A stretch of 64,000 nt of DNA from JANWWM01 sp046719715 (GTDB taxonomy: Bacteria; Bacteroidota; Chlorobiia; Chlorobiales; Thermochlorobacteraceae): contig JBDNCJ010000001.1 in NCBI GenBank assembly GCA_046719715.1, positions 87,699 to 151,698 of the forward strand, given 5' to 3'. Positions 1 to 8,537 of the stretch are shown here, piece after piece. The notes beneath the pieces were generated by a model. It was not told the origin of the DNA, searched no databases, and saw nothing but the letters and a program-made list of their open reading frames with translations. Each line of letters opens with the position of its first letter. Within the stretch, counting starts at the first letter, position 1. A program made the position numbers and the translations under genes.

Positions 1-1754
1 ACGATTTGATTGTTGGTCCGATTTTGCGCAACACAGGTCGCGTCGATAACAACACCGCTTTCCCGAATTTCACCGATTTTCAAACTCGATTCTTTCTTGA
101 ACTCAATCCGACGAACTACCTTATTCTTACAGGCGTCTACGGACGCGACGCCGTTAATGTGCTTACAGCACAGCGCAGCAACGCGCAGCCCGATAGCGTC
201 AGCGTCGGCAATACGACGAACAACGATTTAATTGGCGTTGCTTGGCACTATCAGCCGAGTTCGCGCAGTTTGAACAAATTAATCGCCTCGTGGTATCGCA
301 ACAGCGGCGACTCGCGCTTCGGCGGCTCGTTCATCGATCGGCTCAACTATAACGATGCATTCTTAGACGAAGTCGAGCAGGATAGTTTAATCAATCCGGC
401 GACGCTTGCGTCTATCAATCTTCGCTCCGATTCCTACTTTTCATTTACGAAGTGGACGCTCCGAGATGAATTCTCAAAGCGATACAATCGCCACCTCGTC
501 GAAATGGGCGCAGGCGTTGATGTGATGGAAACGACATTTGAACTCTTGCTCGAAGCCGATGAAGCCACTGCCGCCCTGCTTCGCGCCCAACAAGGCAATC
601 CGCGTTTTAGTGCATTGCCGCTCAATCAGCGCATTGGGCAATCTGAAACCTACGTGCGCTCTCATGCTTTTATTCAAGACCGATGGGAAGCGATTCCGAA
701 ACGGCTTTACATTCAACCCGGTTTGCGCTTTGATTATTACGACGTGATTCAAAAAGCCTACCTGTCTCCGCGCTTCAATTTTTCGCTCGCCGTCAATCCA
801 ATCACAACCATTCGCGGCGCGTGGGGAATGTATCGGCAATCGCCCGGCTATGAAAAACTTATCGACCAAACCGCGTTCTTCGATTTAACCCAACGCGGCA
901 CGCTTCAACGCCTCCAAGCCGAGCAAGCCGTTCATTATGTTTTGGGTCTTGACCGTTGGCTGAATGCGGAGTGGCAATTTCGCGGCGAAGTCTATTTCAA
1001 AGATTTCAATCGGTTGATTATTCAACAGCGCGAATTGCAAGAAGTGTTTCAGTCCGATTTTCTCGGCGGCTGGTCTTCGGATAAACGCAATTGGAGCGCC
1101 CCGACCTCGTCTCTTCAACCCGTTCTTACGCCGACGCCCGTCAATGAAGGCGAAGGCTCGGCTTACGGGATTGAATTGCTCCTCGAAAAGAAACTGATGA
1201 GCCAACAAGACCGCTTCAGCGGGTGGGCAAGTTACGCCCTCGCTTATGCTTACCGTGAGCGCGATGGCTTGCGTATTCCCTTCAACTTCGACCAACGGCA
1301 CACAGTTAATCTCGTCGGGAATATCCGCTTGAATAACTGGCTGGATTTGGGAATCCGTTGGCGATACGGAAGCGGCTTTCCGATTACGCCCGCCCTTGCC
1401 GCCGCGCCGCGCATTGCGCCCAATCAAGACGGCGTGCCTGAAATTGTAACCGACGCACGCGGCAGAGTGCTCTTTAATTTGGATTACGGCGGCGAAGAAA
1501 ATCTAAACGCGGAACGCTTGCCCGCCTATCACCGATTGGACGTTCGGCTCACCGCCAAAACGCAATTCTGGGGCGGACGCTGGGAGTTTTATCTCGATGT
1601 GATTAACGCTTACAACCGCGTCAATGTGATTGGATACCGCTACGACGTCGAAGACCGCCGCGACGTTCCAAATGGTCGCTTGCCGGTTCTGGCGCGCGAG
1701 CAAACCGACATGCTTCCCCTGATTCCGACGCTCGGCATTAGTGCCATTTTCTAA
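1..1754 (+). CDS. TonB-dependent outer-membrane receptor, C-terminal part
   Basis: This is the last 583 or so residues of an outer-membrane receptor that takes up a ligand using TonB energy. The frame is open to the left edge (first full codon at 3), so the signal peptide and plug domain lie outside the window. What is visible is a series of alternating amphipathic strands of a large beta-barrel, with typical barrel segments such as LRFDYYDV and RYGSGFPITPA, and a C-terminal phenylalanine (GISAIF) as expected for insertion by the BAM machinery. The ligand cannot be told from the sequence. A 128-bp spacer follows before the Xer gene. Confidence 0.85.
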   Translation, partial: DLIVGPILRNTGRVDNNTAFPNFTDFQTRFFLELNPTNYLILTGVYGRDAVNVLTAQRSNAQPDSVSVGNTTNNDLIGVAWHYQPSSRSLNKLIASWYRNSGDSRFGGSFIDRLNYNDAFLDEVEQDSLINPATLASINLRSDSYFSFTKWTLRDEFSKRYNRHLVEMGAGVDVMETTFELLLEADEATAALLRAQQGNPRFSALPLNQRIGQSETYVRSHAFIQDRWEAIPKRLYIQPGLRFDYYDVIQKAYLSPRFNFSLAVNPITTIRGAWGMYRQSPGYEKLIDQTAFFDLTQRGTLQRLQAEQAVHYVLGLDRWLNAEWQFRGEVYFKDFNRLIIQQRELQEVFQSDFLGGWSSDKRNWSAPTSSLQPVLTPTPVNEGEGSAYGIELLLEKKLMSQQDRFSGWASYALAYAYRERDGLRIPFNFDQRHTVNLVGNIRLNNWLDLGIRWRYGSGFPITPALAAAPRIAPNQDGVPEIVTDARGRVLFNLDYGGEENLNAERLPAYHRLDVRLTAKTQFWGGRWEFYLDVINAYNRVNVIGYRYDVEDRRDVPNGRLPVLAREQTDMLPLIPTLGISAIF

Positions 1755-1882
1755 TCTCGATACGCGCACCCCATTCTAATTTTAAGATGCTTTGCAAAAG
1801 CGTAAATTTTGCAAAGTCGTCATTGGGAAAGATATTTTGGTTATGTTTCCTCAAATCAGGCACAAGAGTAAAAACAATCACC

Positions 1883-2890
1883 ATGACAGTGCAACTACAG
1901 CGCTTTTTGGCATCGCTTCAAACCGAGCGCATGCTTTCGGAGCATACCGTAACGGCGTATCGAAACGACCTTGCGCAGTTCATGCAGTTTCTCAAAGTGC
2001 ATTTTGAAGTGGAAGATGAATCTTTGATTCCGCTTGAATCGATTGATGCGCTCACGATTCGATTGTATTTGGGCGAGTTGTTGGAAAAGGGCTACGAAGC
2101 ACGCTCGATTGGGCGCAAGTTGGCGGCGATTAAAACGTTCTTCAAGTTTCTTGTTTCGCTGAAAGTCTTGACGTCGTCGCCTGCCTCAACGGTCGCAACG
2201 CCGAAAACGAGCAAACGCCTGCCGACTTTTTTGAGCGAAGCGCAAACACAAAAACTCTTTGAAGAAACCCTCTGCGCCTTAGATGATTCAACCCTCGACG
2301 GTGCGCGTGATAAAGCCGTGTTGGAGCTTTTTTACAGCGCGGGCATACGGCTCTCGGAGCTCATTGGGCTGAACCGTGAAGACATCGACCTCGAGCAAGG
2401 CTTTGTGAAGGTGCTCGGAAAAGGCAAAAAGCAACGCATTGTTCCGATTGGAAAATCGGCTATTTCGGCACTAAGGAAATACTTTGAAGTGCGACGAAAC
2501 TTTGATACGTTGCATCGTATCAAAAATAAAGAACATGGTGAGAAGATAACCGAAAACCATTCTAATCGGGAGACGGCACCAGAAACTACCAATCCAACAA
2601 ACGCAACACACACCGCAGCCGCGTTCATCACCGAAAAAGGAGTGCGCGTTTATCCGATGCTTCTGCAACGATTGGTCAAAAATCTTCTTTCAGGCGTAAC
2701 CGAGCAGAAGAAAAAAAGCCCACACGTCTTGCGACACACTTTTGCGACGCACATGCTCAACAGCGGTGCGGATTTGCGAAGCGTCAGCGAAATGTTGGGG
2801 CACGAGAATCTTTCAACAACGGAACTTTACACACACGTAACCTTCGAGCGATTAAAAGAAACCTACAACAAAGCGCACCCGAAAGCCTAA
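1883..2890 (+). CDS. xerC: Tyrosine recombinase XerC/XerD
   Basis: Tyrosine recombinase of the Xer type, which resolves chromosome dimers at dif during division. The N-terminal SAM-like domain (about residues 1-90) precedes the catalytic domain. The catalytic set is complete: Arg156 (AGIRLSEL), Lys180 (GKGKKQR), His281 and Arg284 (HVLRHTFATH), His307 (LGHENL) and Tyr316 (TELYTHV); R-to-K and H-to-Y spacings match E. coli XerD. About 29 extra residues lie between Lys180 and His281, mostly in a polar Asn/Thr-rich stretch around 208-245. The ATG at 1883 is chosen because it begins the conserved N-terminal domain; an in-frame ATG at 1787 would add an unconserved 32-residue lead. XerC versus XerD is not settled. 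Confidence 0.85.
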   Translation: MTVQLQRFLASLQTERMLSEHTVTAYRNDLAQFMQFLKVHFEVEDESLIPLESIDALTIRLYLGELLEKGYEARSIGRKLAAIKTFFKFLVSLKVLTSSPASTVATPKTSKRLPTFLSEAQTQKLFEETLCALDDSTLDGARDKAVLELFYSAGIRLSELIGLNREDIDLEQGFVKVLGKGKKQRIVPIGKSAISALRKYFEVRRNFDTLHRIKNKEHGEKITENHSNRETAPETTNPTNATHTAAAFITEKGVRVYPMLLQRLVKNLLSGVTEQKKKSPHVLRHTFATHMLNSGADLRSVSEMLGHENLSTTELYTHVTFERLKETYNKAHPKA

Positions 2891-2981
2891 TCCGCTTTTG
2901 AAAACGGGAAGCAACAAACCCGCCTCGCTCAAAGAGCGAAGCGACTCTTACCAACCACTTATCTTGAAAGGAAAAGCCATT

Positions 2982-3326
2982 ATGGGAAAGCAACATCTCA
3001 ACGGGCACACGGCTACTGAAAACAAAATGCGCGTTCAATTCACCCTTCGCCATGCGAACAGCCATCCTGAAGTCGAACGCTACGCCCGAGAAGCCATACT
3101 GGATTTCGATAAGTATTACAATGGCGTTACCGATTGTCACATCATTCTTGACCACCAAGCGCACGACCTTGTAACGAACAAGCGAGCGGAAATCACGGCG
3201 CACGTGCATAGCCATACCTTCGTGTCGAAGCAAGCCGCGCCGACATATGAAAAAGCCATCGATTTATGCGTCGAGCACATCTGCCGACAACTTCAAAAGC
3301 ACAAAGAAAAAATTAGACATCTCTAA
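2982..3326 (+). CDS. hpf: Ribosome hibernation promoting factor, short form
   Basis: HPF/YfiA (RaiA) family protein of 114 residues, which binds the 30S decoding centre and parks ribosomes when growth slows. The beta-alpha-beta-beta-beta-alpha fold is recognisable: RVQFTLRHANSHPEVERYA at the front, the strand pair VTDCHIILDHQ and RAEITAHVHSHTFV, then the long basic helix YEKAIDLCVEHICRQL ending in KHKEKIRHL. It lacks the C-terminal dimerisation domain of long HPF. The ATG at 2982 follows an AAGG-containing ribosome site; an ATG at 3027 is the alternative. It lies 91 bp after the Xer gene and 101 bp before hprK. Confidence 0.85.
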   Translation: MGKQHLNGHTATENKMRVQFTLRHANSHPEVERYAREAILDFDKYYNGVTDCHIILDHQAHDLVTNKRAEITAHVHSHTFVSKQAAPTYEKAIDLCVEHICRQLQKHKEKIRHL

Positions 3327-3338
3327 CGGTTTAGTTCT

Positions 3339-3394
3339 TGATGAACGACGTGGCGCGCCAAGCAGAAATGATGTTGGCAACACGTCGTTCATCA
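3339..3394 (+). other. Long stem-loop between hpf and hprK
   Basis: Perfect 14-bp inverted repeat (TGATGAACGACGTG at 3339-3352 against 3381-3394) with a further inner GCCAA/TTGGC pair. There is no clear T-run on either side (TTGATTTT on the plus strand), so it may be a weak terminator of hpf, a processing site or a binding palindrome. The function is not known. Confidence 0.5.
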
Positions 3395-3427
3395 TTGATT
3401 TTCACATGCCGATTTTATCCTTGAGCA

Positions 3428-4492
3428 ATGGATTTCAACAAGCAACCGCTGAAAAAGAAAGACATCACCGTCGCCGAACTCTACGACGCGCTCACGGAGC
3501 GGCTCGGCGTCTCGCTCGAGCGGCTCAATAAGGTCGGCTTGAATCGTAAAATCGTTGAACGTGATATTCATCGTCCTGGACTCGCACTGGCAGGATTCAC
3601 GAACCTCTTTACCTATCAGCGCGTTCAGATTCTTGGAAACACGGAATCGCGCTTTCTCAAACAGTTCTCGCCCGAAAAGCAGTGCGAAGCGTTCGCTCAC
3701 ATTACGCCTTACAAAATTCCTTGCATCTGCATCACCGACGGAAACGACTTCGACGAAAGCCTTCTGAACATGGCGACCGAAGCGCGCATTCCCGTCTTTC
3801 GTACCTCGCTTTCTACAACGAAGTTCATTTACCTTGTTACCGATTTTTTAGACGACCAATTCGCACCCTATCAAGTCTTTCACGGCTCAATGGTCGATGT
3901 CTATGGTATCGGGATATTCTTCACGGGGCGAAGCGGAATTGGAAAATCGGAAATTGCACTGGATTTGGTCGAGCGCGGACATCGACTCGTTGCCGACGAC
4001 GCCGTCGTCATTACCCGCAAAGGCGAATCAGTGTTAATGGCAAGCGGAATGGATACGATTGGGCATTTTATGGAAATTCGCGGCTTGGGATTTATTGACG
4101 TCGAAGCAATTTTCGGCGTGCGCGCCGTGCGCTACCAAAAGCGTCTGGAACTCGTCGTCGAACTCATGGAGTGGGATAGCAAAACCGAATACGACCGAAC
4201 AGGACTTGCACCGAAAAACACCGATATTCTCGGCGTGCCCGTTCAGCACATTCAACTCCCGATTTATCCCGGAAAAAATATCACCGTTATTGCCGAAGTG
4301 ATTGCGCTAAACTATCTTCTCAAACACTACGGCTACGATGCGGCGCAAGAATTAGATAAGCGCGTTCTGGAAAAAATCGCAACGCAATCCAAAGGCGGCA
4401 AAAAAAAGAAATTTAGATTCAGCGCGAATAAAATCAAGCGTAATCCCAAAAAAAGCCGAGCCATTGAATACTTCGAGCACGATTTCGAGTAG
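3428..4492 (+). CDS. hprK: HPr kinase/phosphorylase
   Basis: Bifunctional serine kinase/phosphorylase of HPr (354 residues), linking sugar phosphotransferase proteins to regulation. An N-terminal domain (about 1-135) is followed by the catalytic domain with HGSMVDVYGIGIFF, the P-loop GRSGIGKSE near residue 165, DDAVVI, and the family signature EIRGLGFIDVEAIFG near 220. The length is somewhat above the usual 310-320, owing to a Lys/Arg-rich C-terminal tail (KGGKKKKF onwards). No PTS sugar transporters are nearby, as is common in Gram-negative bacteria with an incomplete PTS. Its end is 52 bp before the next start. Confidence 0.92.
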   Translation: MDFNKQPLKKKDITVAELYDALTERLGVSLERLNKVGLNRKIVERDIHRPGLALAGFTNLFTYQRVQILGNTESRFLKQFSPEKQCEAFAHITPYKIPCICITDGNDFDESLLNMATEARIPVFRTSLSTTKFIYLVTDFLDDQFAPYQVFHGSMVDVYGIGIFFTGRSGIGKSEIALDLVERGHRLVADDAVVITRKGESVLMASGMDTIGHFMEIRGLGFIDVEAIFGVRAVRYQKRLELVVELMEWDSKTEYDRTGLAPKNTDILGVPVQHIQLPIYPGKNITVIAEVIALNYLLKHYGYDAAQELDKRVLEKIATQSKGGKKKKFRFSANKIKRNPKKSRAIEYFEHDFE

Positions 4493-4544
4493 CAACCCGG
4501 AAGTGCATCAAGCGAATTTTTCACAAATAAAACCAGCGACTAAA

Positions 4545-6275
4545 ATGACCGTCAATTACATTCGGATTCTTCTTGCACTCTTCATTCTCTTCTCCTTCGC
4601 TTGTCAAAAGAAAGACGGCGAAAAATCACAAACAAGTACCCTCGCGACAACCCTTGTACTCGCCGACCGAAGCGACGTCGATAATTTCAATCCCGTCATC
4701 AGCTCGACCGTCCCCGGCTCCAACGCCATCTCGATGATTTATCCCGGAATCACAGCGGGCACATTCGACACTGCAAACGGTTACCTCGTCTTTGAACCCT
4801 CAATCGCTAAAAGTTGGACGATTGCTCCCGACTTCAAATCCATCACCTACAACTTGCGCGGCGATGTCAAATGGACCGACGGCACGCCCCTAACGTCTCA
4901 CGACTTCAAGTTCTCTTACCAACTCTACGGCGACACCATCATTGCCAGCGCACGACAAGATTACCTCGAAAATTTCATCAAAGTCTTAGACAAAAAAGGC
5001 AAACCGACAGAACTCATCGACTACGACAAAGCCATTTTAACCCCGAACGACACGACGCTCATTTTCAATTTCGATAAGCCCGTCGCCAAACACTTGATTG
5101 AATTTCATACCGCACTCACGCCGATTCCAAAACACATTTGGAAAGATGTTAAACCAAGTGAATTTCGTTCAAGCGAATTGAACTCCAATCCGACCGTCAG
5201 TTGCGGACCATTTAAGTTCAAAGAATGGAAACGCCAACAAGAATTTACCGTCGTCTCGAATCCCGACTATAATTTGCCCGCACCCGGTAAAATTCCGACC
5301 ATCACCATGCGCGTCATTCCTGAATACACCACGCAACTCACCCAACTCAAAACCGGCGCGATTGATGTCATGGAAGCCATCAAGCCCGAAGACGCGATTA
5401 AAATCGAGAAAGAAAATCCTGAAATCGATATTCGCGTTGTAAAGTATCGCACTTACTCCTATCTCATGCTCTCCAACATCGATTGTAAAGCCTATCAAGA
5501 AGGAAAGCAAATTAAGCCGCACCCGCTTTTTGGCACGAAGAAAACGCGCCTTGCGATTGCAATGGCAATCGACCGCGAAAAAATCTTGGACGGCTACTAC
5601 TTCGGCAAATACGCCGAACTGATGACCTCTCCGATTTCACCTGCGTTTAAGTGGGCGTTCAACAGCGACATCAAGCCGTATCCCTACGACCCCAAGCGCG
5701 CCAAAGAATTGCTTGCCGAAGACGGCTGGAAAATCGGCAGCGACGGCATTTTGGAGCGCAACGGCGTGAAGTTTTCATTTACGCTCATGAACTCCAAAGG
5801 CGCCACGGCGGGCGAATACATGGCGCCGATTATTCAGCAAAGTTTGAAAGAATTGGGAATCGAGTGCAACATTGAAGTCGTGGAGTTCAACGTGTTCGTC
5901 AAAAAAGCACGCGAGCATCAATTAGATGCGTCGCTCAACGCGCTCGGCGTCGGACTTGAAATCGACCTCTCCTCCGCTTTCGGAAGCGATTTGAATAAGT
6001 CGTATTTTAATTCGGCGGGCTACATCAACAAGCGCGTTGATGAACTCAACAAATTAGGACAGTCCAAACTCCTGCGCGAAGAAGCGGCGCCGTATTGGAA
6101 AGAGTTCCAACAAATTTTCTACGACGACGTGCCGTTTGTGCCGATGTTTTGGAGCAGTCGAATTGTCGGCTACAACAAGCGCGTCATTGGCGAGAATCCA
6201 GATATTCTTTCCATTTATACCGACCTTGACAAATGGACGCTCTCCACGATGCCCGCGCAAGTGGAAGTGAAATGA
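4545..6275 (+). CDS. Peptide ABC transporter substrate-binding lipoprotein
   Basis: Periplasmic binding lipoprotein of the oligopeptide/nickel family (SBP_bac_5), 576 residues. A short hydrophobic signal (YIRILLALFILFSFAC) ends in a lipobox cysteine followed by QKKDGEKS. The family body follows: FEPSIAKSWTIAPD, LRGDVKWTDGTPLTSHDFKFSY, and later IAMAIDREKILDGYYFGKY. The ATG at 4545 is chosen because it places the signal at the N-terminus; an upstream ATG at 4464 would overlap hprK and bury the signal. The permease gene follows after 55 bp. The actual substrate (peptide, nickel or other) cannot be assigned from sequence alone. Confidence 0.85.
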   Translation: MTVNYIRILLALFILFSFACQKKDGEKSQTSTLATTLVLADRSDVDNFNPVISSTVPGSNAISMIYPGITAGTFDTANGYLVFEPSIAKSWTIAPDFKSITYNLRGDVKWTDGTPLTSHDFKFSYQLYGDTIIASARQDYLENFIKVLDKKGKPTELIDYDKAILTPNDTTLIFNFDKPVAKHLIEFHTALTPIPKHIWKDVKPSEFRSSELNSNPTVSCGPFKFKEWKRQQEFTVVSNPDYNLPAPGKIPTITMRVIPEYTTQLTQLKTGAIDVMEAIKPEDAIKIEKENPEIDIRVVKYRTYSYLMLSNIDCKAYQEGKQIKPHPLFGTKKTRLAIAMAIDREKILDGYYFGKYAELMTSPISPAFKWAFNSDIKPYPYDPKRAKELLAEDGWKIGSDGILERNGVKFSFTLMNSKGATAGEYMAPIIQQSLKELGIECNIEVVEFNVFVKKAREHQLDASLNALGVGLEIDLSSAFGSDLNKSYFNSAGYINKRVDELNKLGQSKLLREEAAPYWKEFQQIFYDDVPFVPMFWSSRIVGYNKRVIGENPDILSIYTDLDKWTLSTMPAQVEVK

Positions 6276-6330
6276 ATCCGTTCAAGGCGATGAAATGGGA
6301 AAACTCTATCAACGATAAATTGATTCAGCG

Positions 6331-7296
6331 ATGTTTAGTTATGTGCTTCGCCGCGTCTTAGGCGCGATTCCGCTTGTTTTCGGCGTGCTGACGCTGACGT
6401 TTTTCATCATTCGCCTTGCGCCCGGCGACCCAGCGTCGTTTTTCATTCAGCCCGGCGTCTCGCCCAAAGTCGCCGAACAAATGCGCGAACAATACGGCTT
6501 GAACGACCCACTCATCGTTCAATACTTCAAGTGGCTGGGAAACGTCTTGCAAGGCGATTTCGGACGCAGTTTCAGCCGTCACCAACCGGTCTTCGACGTC
6601 ATTCTCGAAGCCGTTCCAATTACGGTTTCGCTTGCGCTCATTGGAATCACAATGCAGTTCATTTTCGGCATTTTGCTCGGCGTGATTTCAGCCGTCAAAC
6701 AAGGCACGAAGATTGACCGAACGCTGACCGTTTCCGCGCTCTTCATTTACTCAATGCCTGAGTTCTGGCTCTCACTGATGCTGATTATTGTCTTCTCTCT
6801 GAAACTCGGTTGGTTTCCCGCGTCAAACCTCAACAGCATTGGGGCAGATGCGCTCAGCACATTCGATTACATCTTAGACCGCTTGCATCATTTAGTCTTG
6901 CCTATCTTCGTATTGAGTCTGGGTGGCATTGCAGGCTTAGCGCGCTATGTGCGTGGACAGATGCTCGAAGTCATTCGTCAAGACTACATTCGCACAGCGC
7001 GCGCCAAAGGGCTAAACGAGAAAATCGTCATTTTTAAGCATGCGTTGCGCAACGCACTCTTGCCCGTTGTTACAATTCTCGGTGGGTCGCTTCCTGCGTT
7101 GTTTAGCGGCGCGCTCTTCATCGAGGTCATTTTCGCTATTCCGGGCATGGGGCGCATCGCCGTTGAAGCCGTCTTCGCCAGAGATTACCCGCTGATTATC
7201 GCCAATACCTTCATTTCAGGAACGTTAATCGTGATGGGCAACTTATTAGCCGATGTCCTCTATGGGATTGTAGACCCGCGAATTAAACTCGGTTAG
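6331..7296 (+). CDS. Oligopeptide ABC transporter permease, DppB/OppB type
   Basis: Inner-membrane permease (321 residues) of a peptide importer. It starts with the typical YVLRRVLGAIPLVFGVLTLT helix and the short periplasmic segment LAPGDPA, has about six membrane helices, and carries the EAA loop (YIRTARAKGLNEKIVIFKHA) that docks on the ATPase. It ends with the family signature VDPRIKLG. It pairs with the binding lipoprotein upstream. The partner permease (DppC type) and the ATPases are not in the window; the next gene, 3 bp later, belongs to heme export. Confidence 0.9.
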   Translation: MFSYVLRRVLGAIPLVFGVLTLTFFIIRLAPGDPASFFIQPGVSPKVAEQMREQYGLNDPLIVQYFKWLGNVLQGDFGRSFSRHQPVFDVILEAVPITVSLALIGITMQFIFGILLGVISAVKQGTKIDRTLTVSALFIYSMPEFWLSLMLIIVFSLKLGWFPASNLNSIGADALSTFDYILDRLHHLVLPIFVLSLGGIAGLARYVRGQMLEVIRQDYIRTARAKGLNEKIVIFKHALRNALLPVVTILGGSLPALFSGALFIEVIFAIPGMGRIAVEAVFARDYPLIIANTFISGTLIVMGNLLADVLYGIVDPRIKLG

Positions 7297-7299
7297 AAA

Positions 7300-7980
7300 A
7301 TGAAGAAGCAAGTGTTTCAAATTGGATTGTATGTGTGGTTTGTCGGCGTGATTGTGTTTGCGATTGCTTCTCCGAATAAAGTCGGAATGCTGGCGGAAAC
7401 AACGAAGAACATATACTTCCACGTGCCAATGGCGATTACGGCGGTGGTAGCCTTTTTCACATCGGTATGGTTCAGCGTGAAGTATCTGAAAACGCGCGAC
7501 TTGGAAAGCGACATGAACGCCGAAGCCGCGTCGGGCTTGGGATTCTTGTTCAATCTCTTAGCGATGATTACCGGCGCGATTTGGGCGAAAGTAACTTGGG
7601 GCGCCTTCTGGCACTGGGATCCGCGACAGACGACCATCTTTTTAGTCTTCTTGATGTATTCGGCTTATTTCGCGTTGCGCAGTGCCGTGGATTCGGCGGA
7701 AAAACGCGCAATGCTTTCAAGCGTGTATAGCATCTTCTCGTTTCCTGCGCTCATTTTCCTTTACTTCGTATTGCCGCGCCTTGTGCCCGGCTTGCATCCG
7801 GGCTCGCCCGAAGGCGGCGAAGCCGGTATCAATCCTGCCGTCTCTTCAACCACTGACCCGATGATTCGCGCCGTGCTCTACTGCTCTATGCTCGGCTTTA
7901 TCGCGCTTTTCTTCTGGCTGCACAACCTTCGCGTGCGGCAGATGAAACTCGCCGAGAAAATAACGCTAATCCAAGCCTGA
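7300..7980 (+). CDS. ccmC: Heme exporter CcmC (cytochrome c maturation)
   Basis: Integral membrane protein of the CcmC/CcsA family (226 residues), which presents heme to CcmE during cytochrome c maturation. Six hydrophobic helices are visible. The tryptophan-rich heme-handling motif WGAFWHWDPRQT lies near residues 102-113, and the conserved YFHVPMA histidine near 39. The start codon is only 3 bp after the peptide permease stop, so the two are probably transcribed together. Its usual partner, ccmD, is not next to it but 557 bp downstream, behind a toxin-antitoxin pair. Confidence 0.9.
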   Translation: MKKQVFQIGLYVWFVGVIVFAIASPNKVGMLAETTKNIYFHVPMAITAVVAFFTSVWFSVKYLKTRDLESDMNAEAASGLGFLFNLLAMITGAIWAKVTWGAFWHWDPRQTTIFLVFLMYSAYFALRSAVDSAEKRAMLSSVYSIFSFPALIFLYFVLPRLVPGLHPGSPEGGEAGINPAVSSTTDPMIRAVLYCSMLGFIALFFWLHNLRVRQMKLAEKITLIQA

Positions 7981-7984
7981 TAGC

Positions 7985-8221
7985 ATGATGAAAAATCCGA
8001 TTACGAGCGACAAAGAAATTTTAGGAGGAACGCCCGTCTTCGCGCATACAAGGGTGCCTGTGCAAATCCTTTTAGACCATCTGGAAGGAGGAGAAACAAT
8101 TGACGATTTTTTAGAAGGATTCCCTTCTGTGTCGCGAGAACAAGTCATCGCCTTTTTGGAAATAGCCAAAGACAAAATGATATCGGAAATGAAGTCTCCT
8201 CAAAATGAACATACTACTTGA
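7985..8221 (+). CDS. DUF433 antitoxin (VapB45-like)
   Basis: Small protein of 78 residues of the DUF433 family, the usual antitoxin partner of DUF5615 PIN-like toxins. The conserved features are present: ITSDKEILGGTPVFAHTRVPVQILLDHL, then a helix-turn-helix-like stretch GETIDDFLEGFPSVSREQVIAFLE. It begins 4 bp after ccmC and its last 17 bp overlap the toxin gene, the usual order for a type II pair. Codons and base composition (A/T-rich, many AAA and AGA) look different from the ccm genes. The assignment is by family resemblance; toxicity and antitoxin activity are inferred. Confidence 0.85.
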   Translation: MMKNPITSDKEILGGTPVFAHTRVPVQILLDHLEGGETIDDFLEGFPSVSREQVIAFLEIAKDKMISEMKSPQNEHTT

Positions 8222-8525
8222 TGAAAATGTAGATAAGCGCCTTGCAAACCAATTTCAAGTCTATAACATTAAAACGGTTCAGCAAATGGGATGGGCGGGC
8301 AAGAAAAACGGTGAGTTGTTGAAACTAATGAAAGATGTGTTTGATGTTTTCATTACTGCCGACCAAAATCTAACCTCGCAACAGGGCAAAATCCTTACAA
8401 GTGAGATAGCAATAATCGTATTGAAAGCGAGAAGAAACCGCCTTAAAGACCATTTGCCGCTAATTCCAAACATCAAGCAGGCTTTATTAGACATCAAGAA
8501 AGGACAAGTGATTTGCGTTCAATAA
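8205..8525 (+). CDS. DUF5615 PIN-like toxin
   Basis: Protein of 106 residues of the DUF5615/Mut7-like PIN family, the putative RNase partner of the DUF433 antitoxin. The acidic metal-site pattern is recognisable: LLDENVDKRLANQF at the N-terminus, a central GKKNGELLKL, and the strand VFDVFITADQNL with its conserved Asp. Translation starts inside the antitoxin gene (17-bp overlap), so the two are co-translated. The pair sits between ccmC and ccmD. Its A/T-rich composition suggests later insertion. RNase activity is inferred from the family. Confidence 0.82.
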   Translation: MNILLDENVDKRLANQFQVYNIKTVQQMGWAGKKNGELLKLMKDVFDVFITADQNLTSQQGKILTSEIAIIVLKARRNRLKDHLPLIPNIKQALLDIKKGQVICVQ

Positions 8526-8537
8526 ACAATAAACCCA

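Noticed and set aside
1791..1820. Direct repeat TTTGCAAA...CGT upstream of the Xer gene as a promoter or dif-like site
   Set aside because: The spacing does not fit the promoter pattern, the copies are imperfect, and I see no 28-bp dif-like palindrome.
1883..2890. The Xer-type recombinase as a phage or island integrase
   Set aside because: Size, domain order and catalytic spacing fit the chromosomal Xer group, there is no adjacent tRNA or att-like repeat, and neighbours are housekeeping genes.
3351..3360. GGCGCGCC palindrome in the hpf-hprK stem-loop as a regulatory operator
   Set aside because: It is an 8-bp GC palindrome that can arise by chance in the loop; the meaningful symmetry is the outer 14-bp arm.
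3395..3423. TTG-N18-TATCCTTG as an hprK promoter
   Set aside because: The -7 box ends only 4 bp before the start codon, so a transcript would have no leader, and the box has a mismatch.
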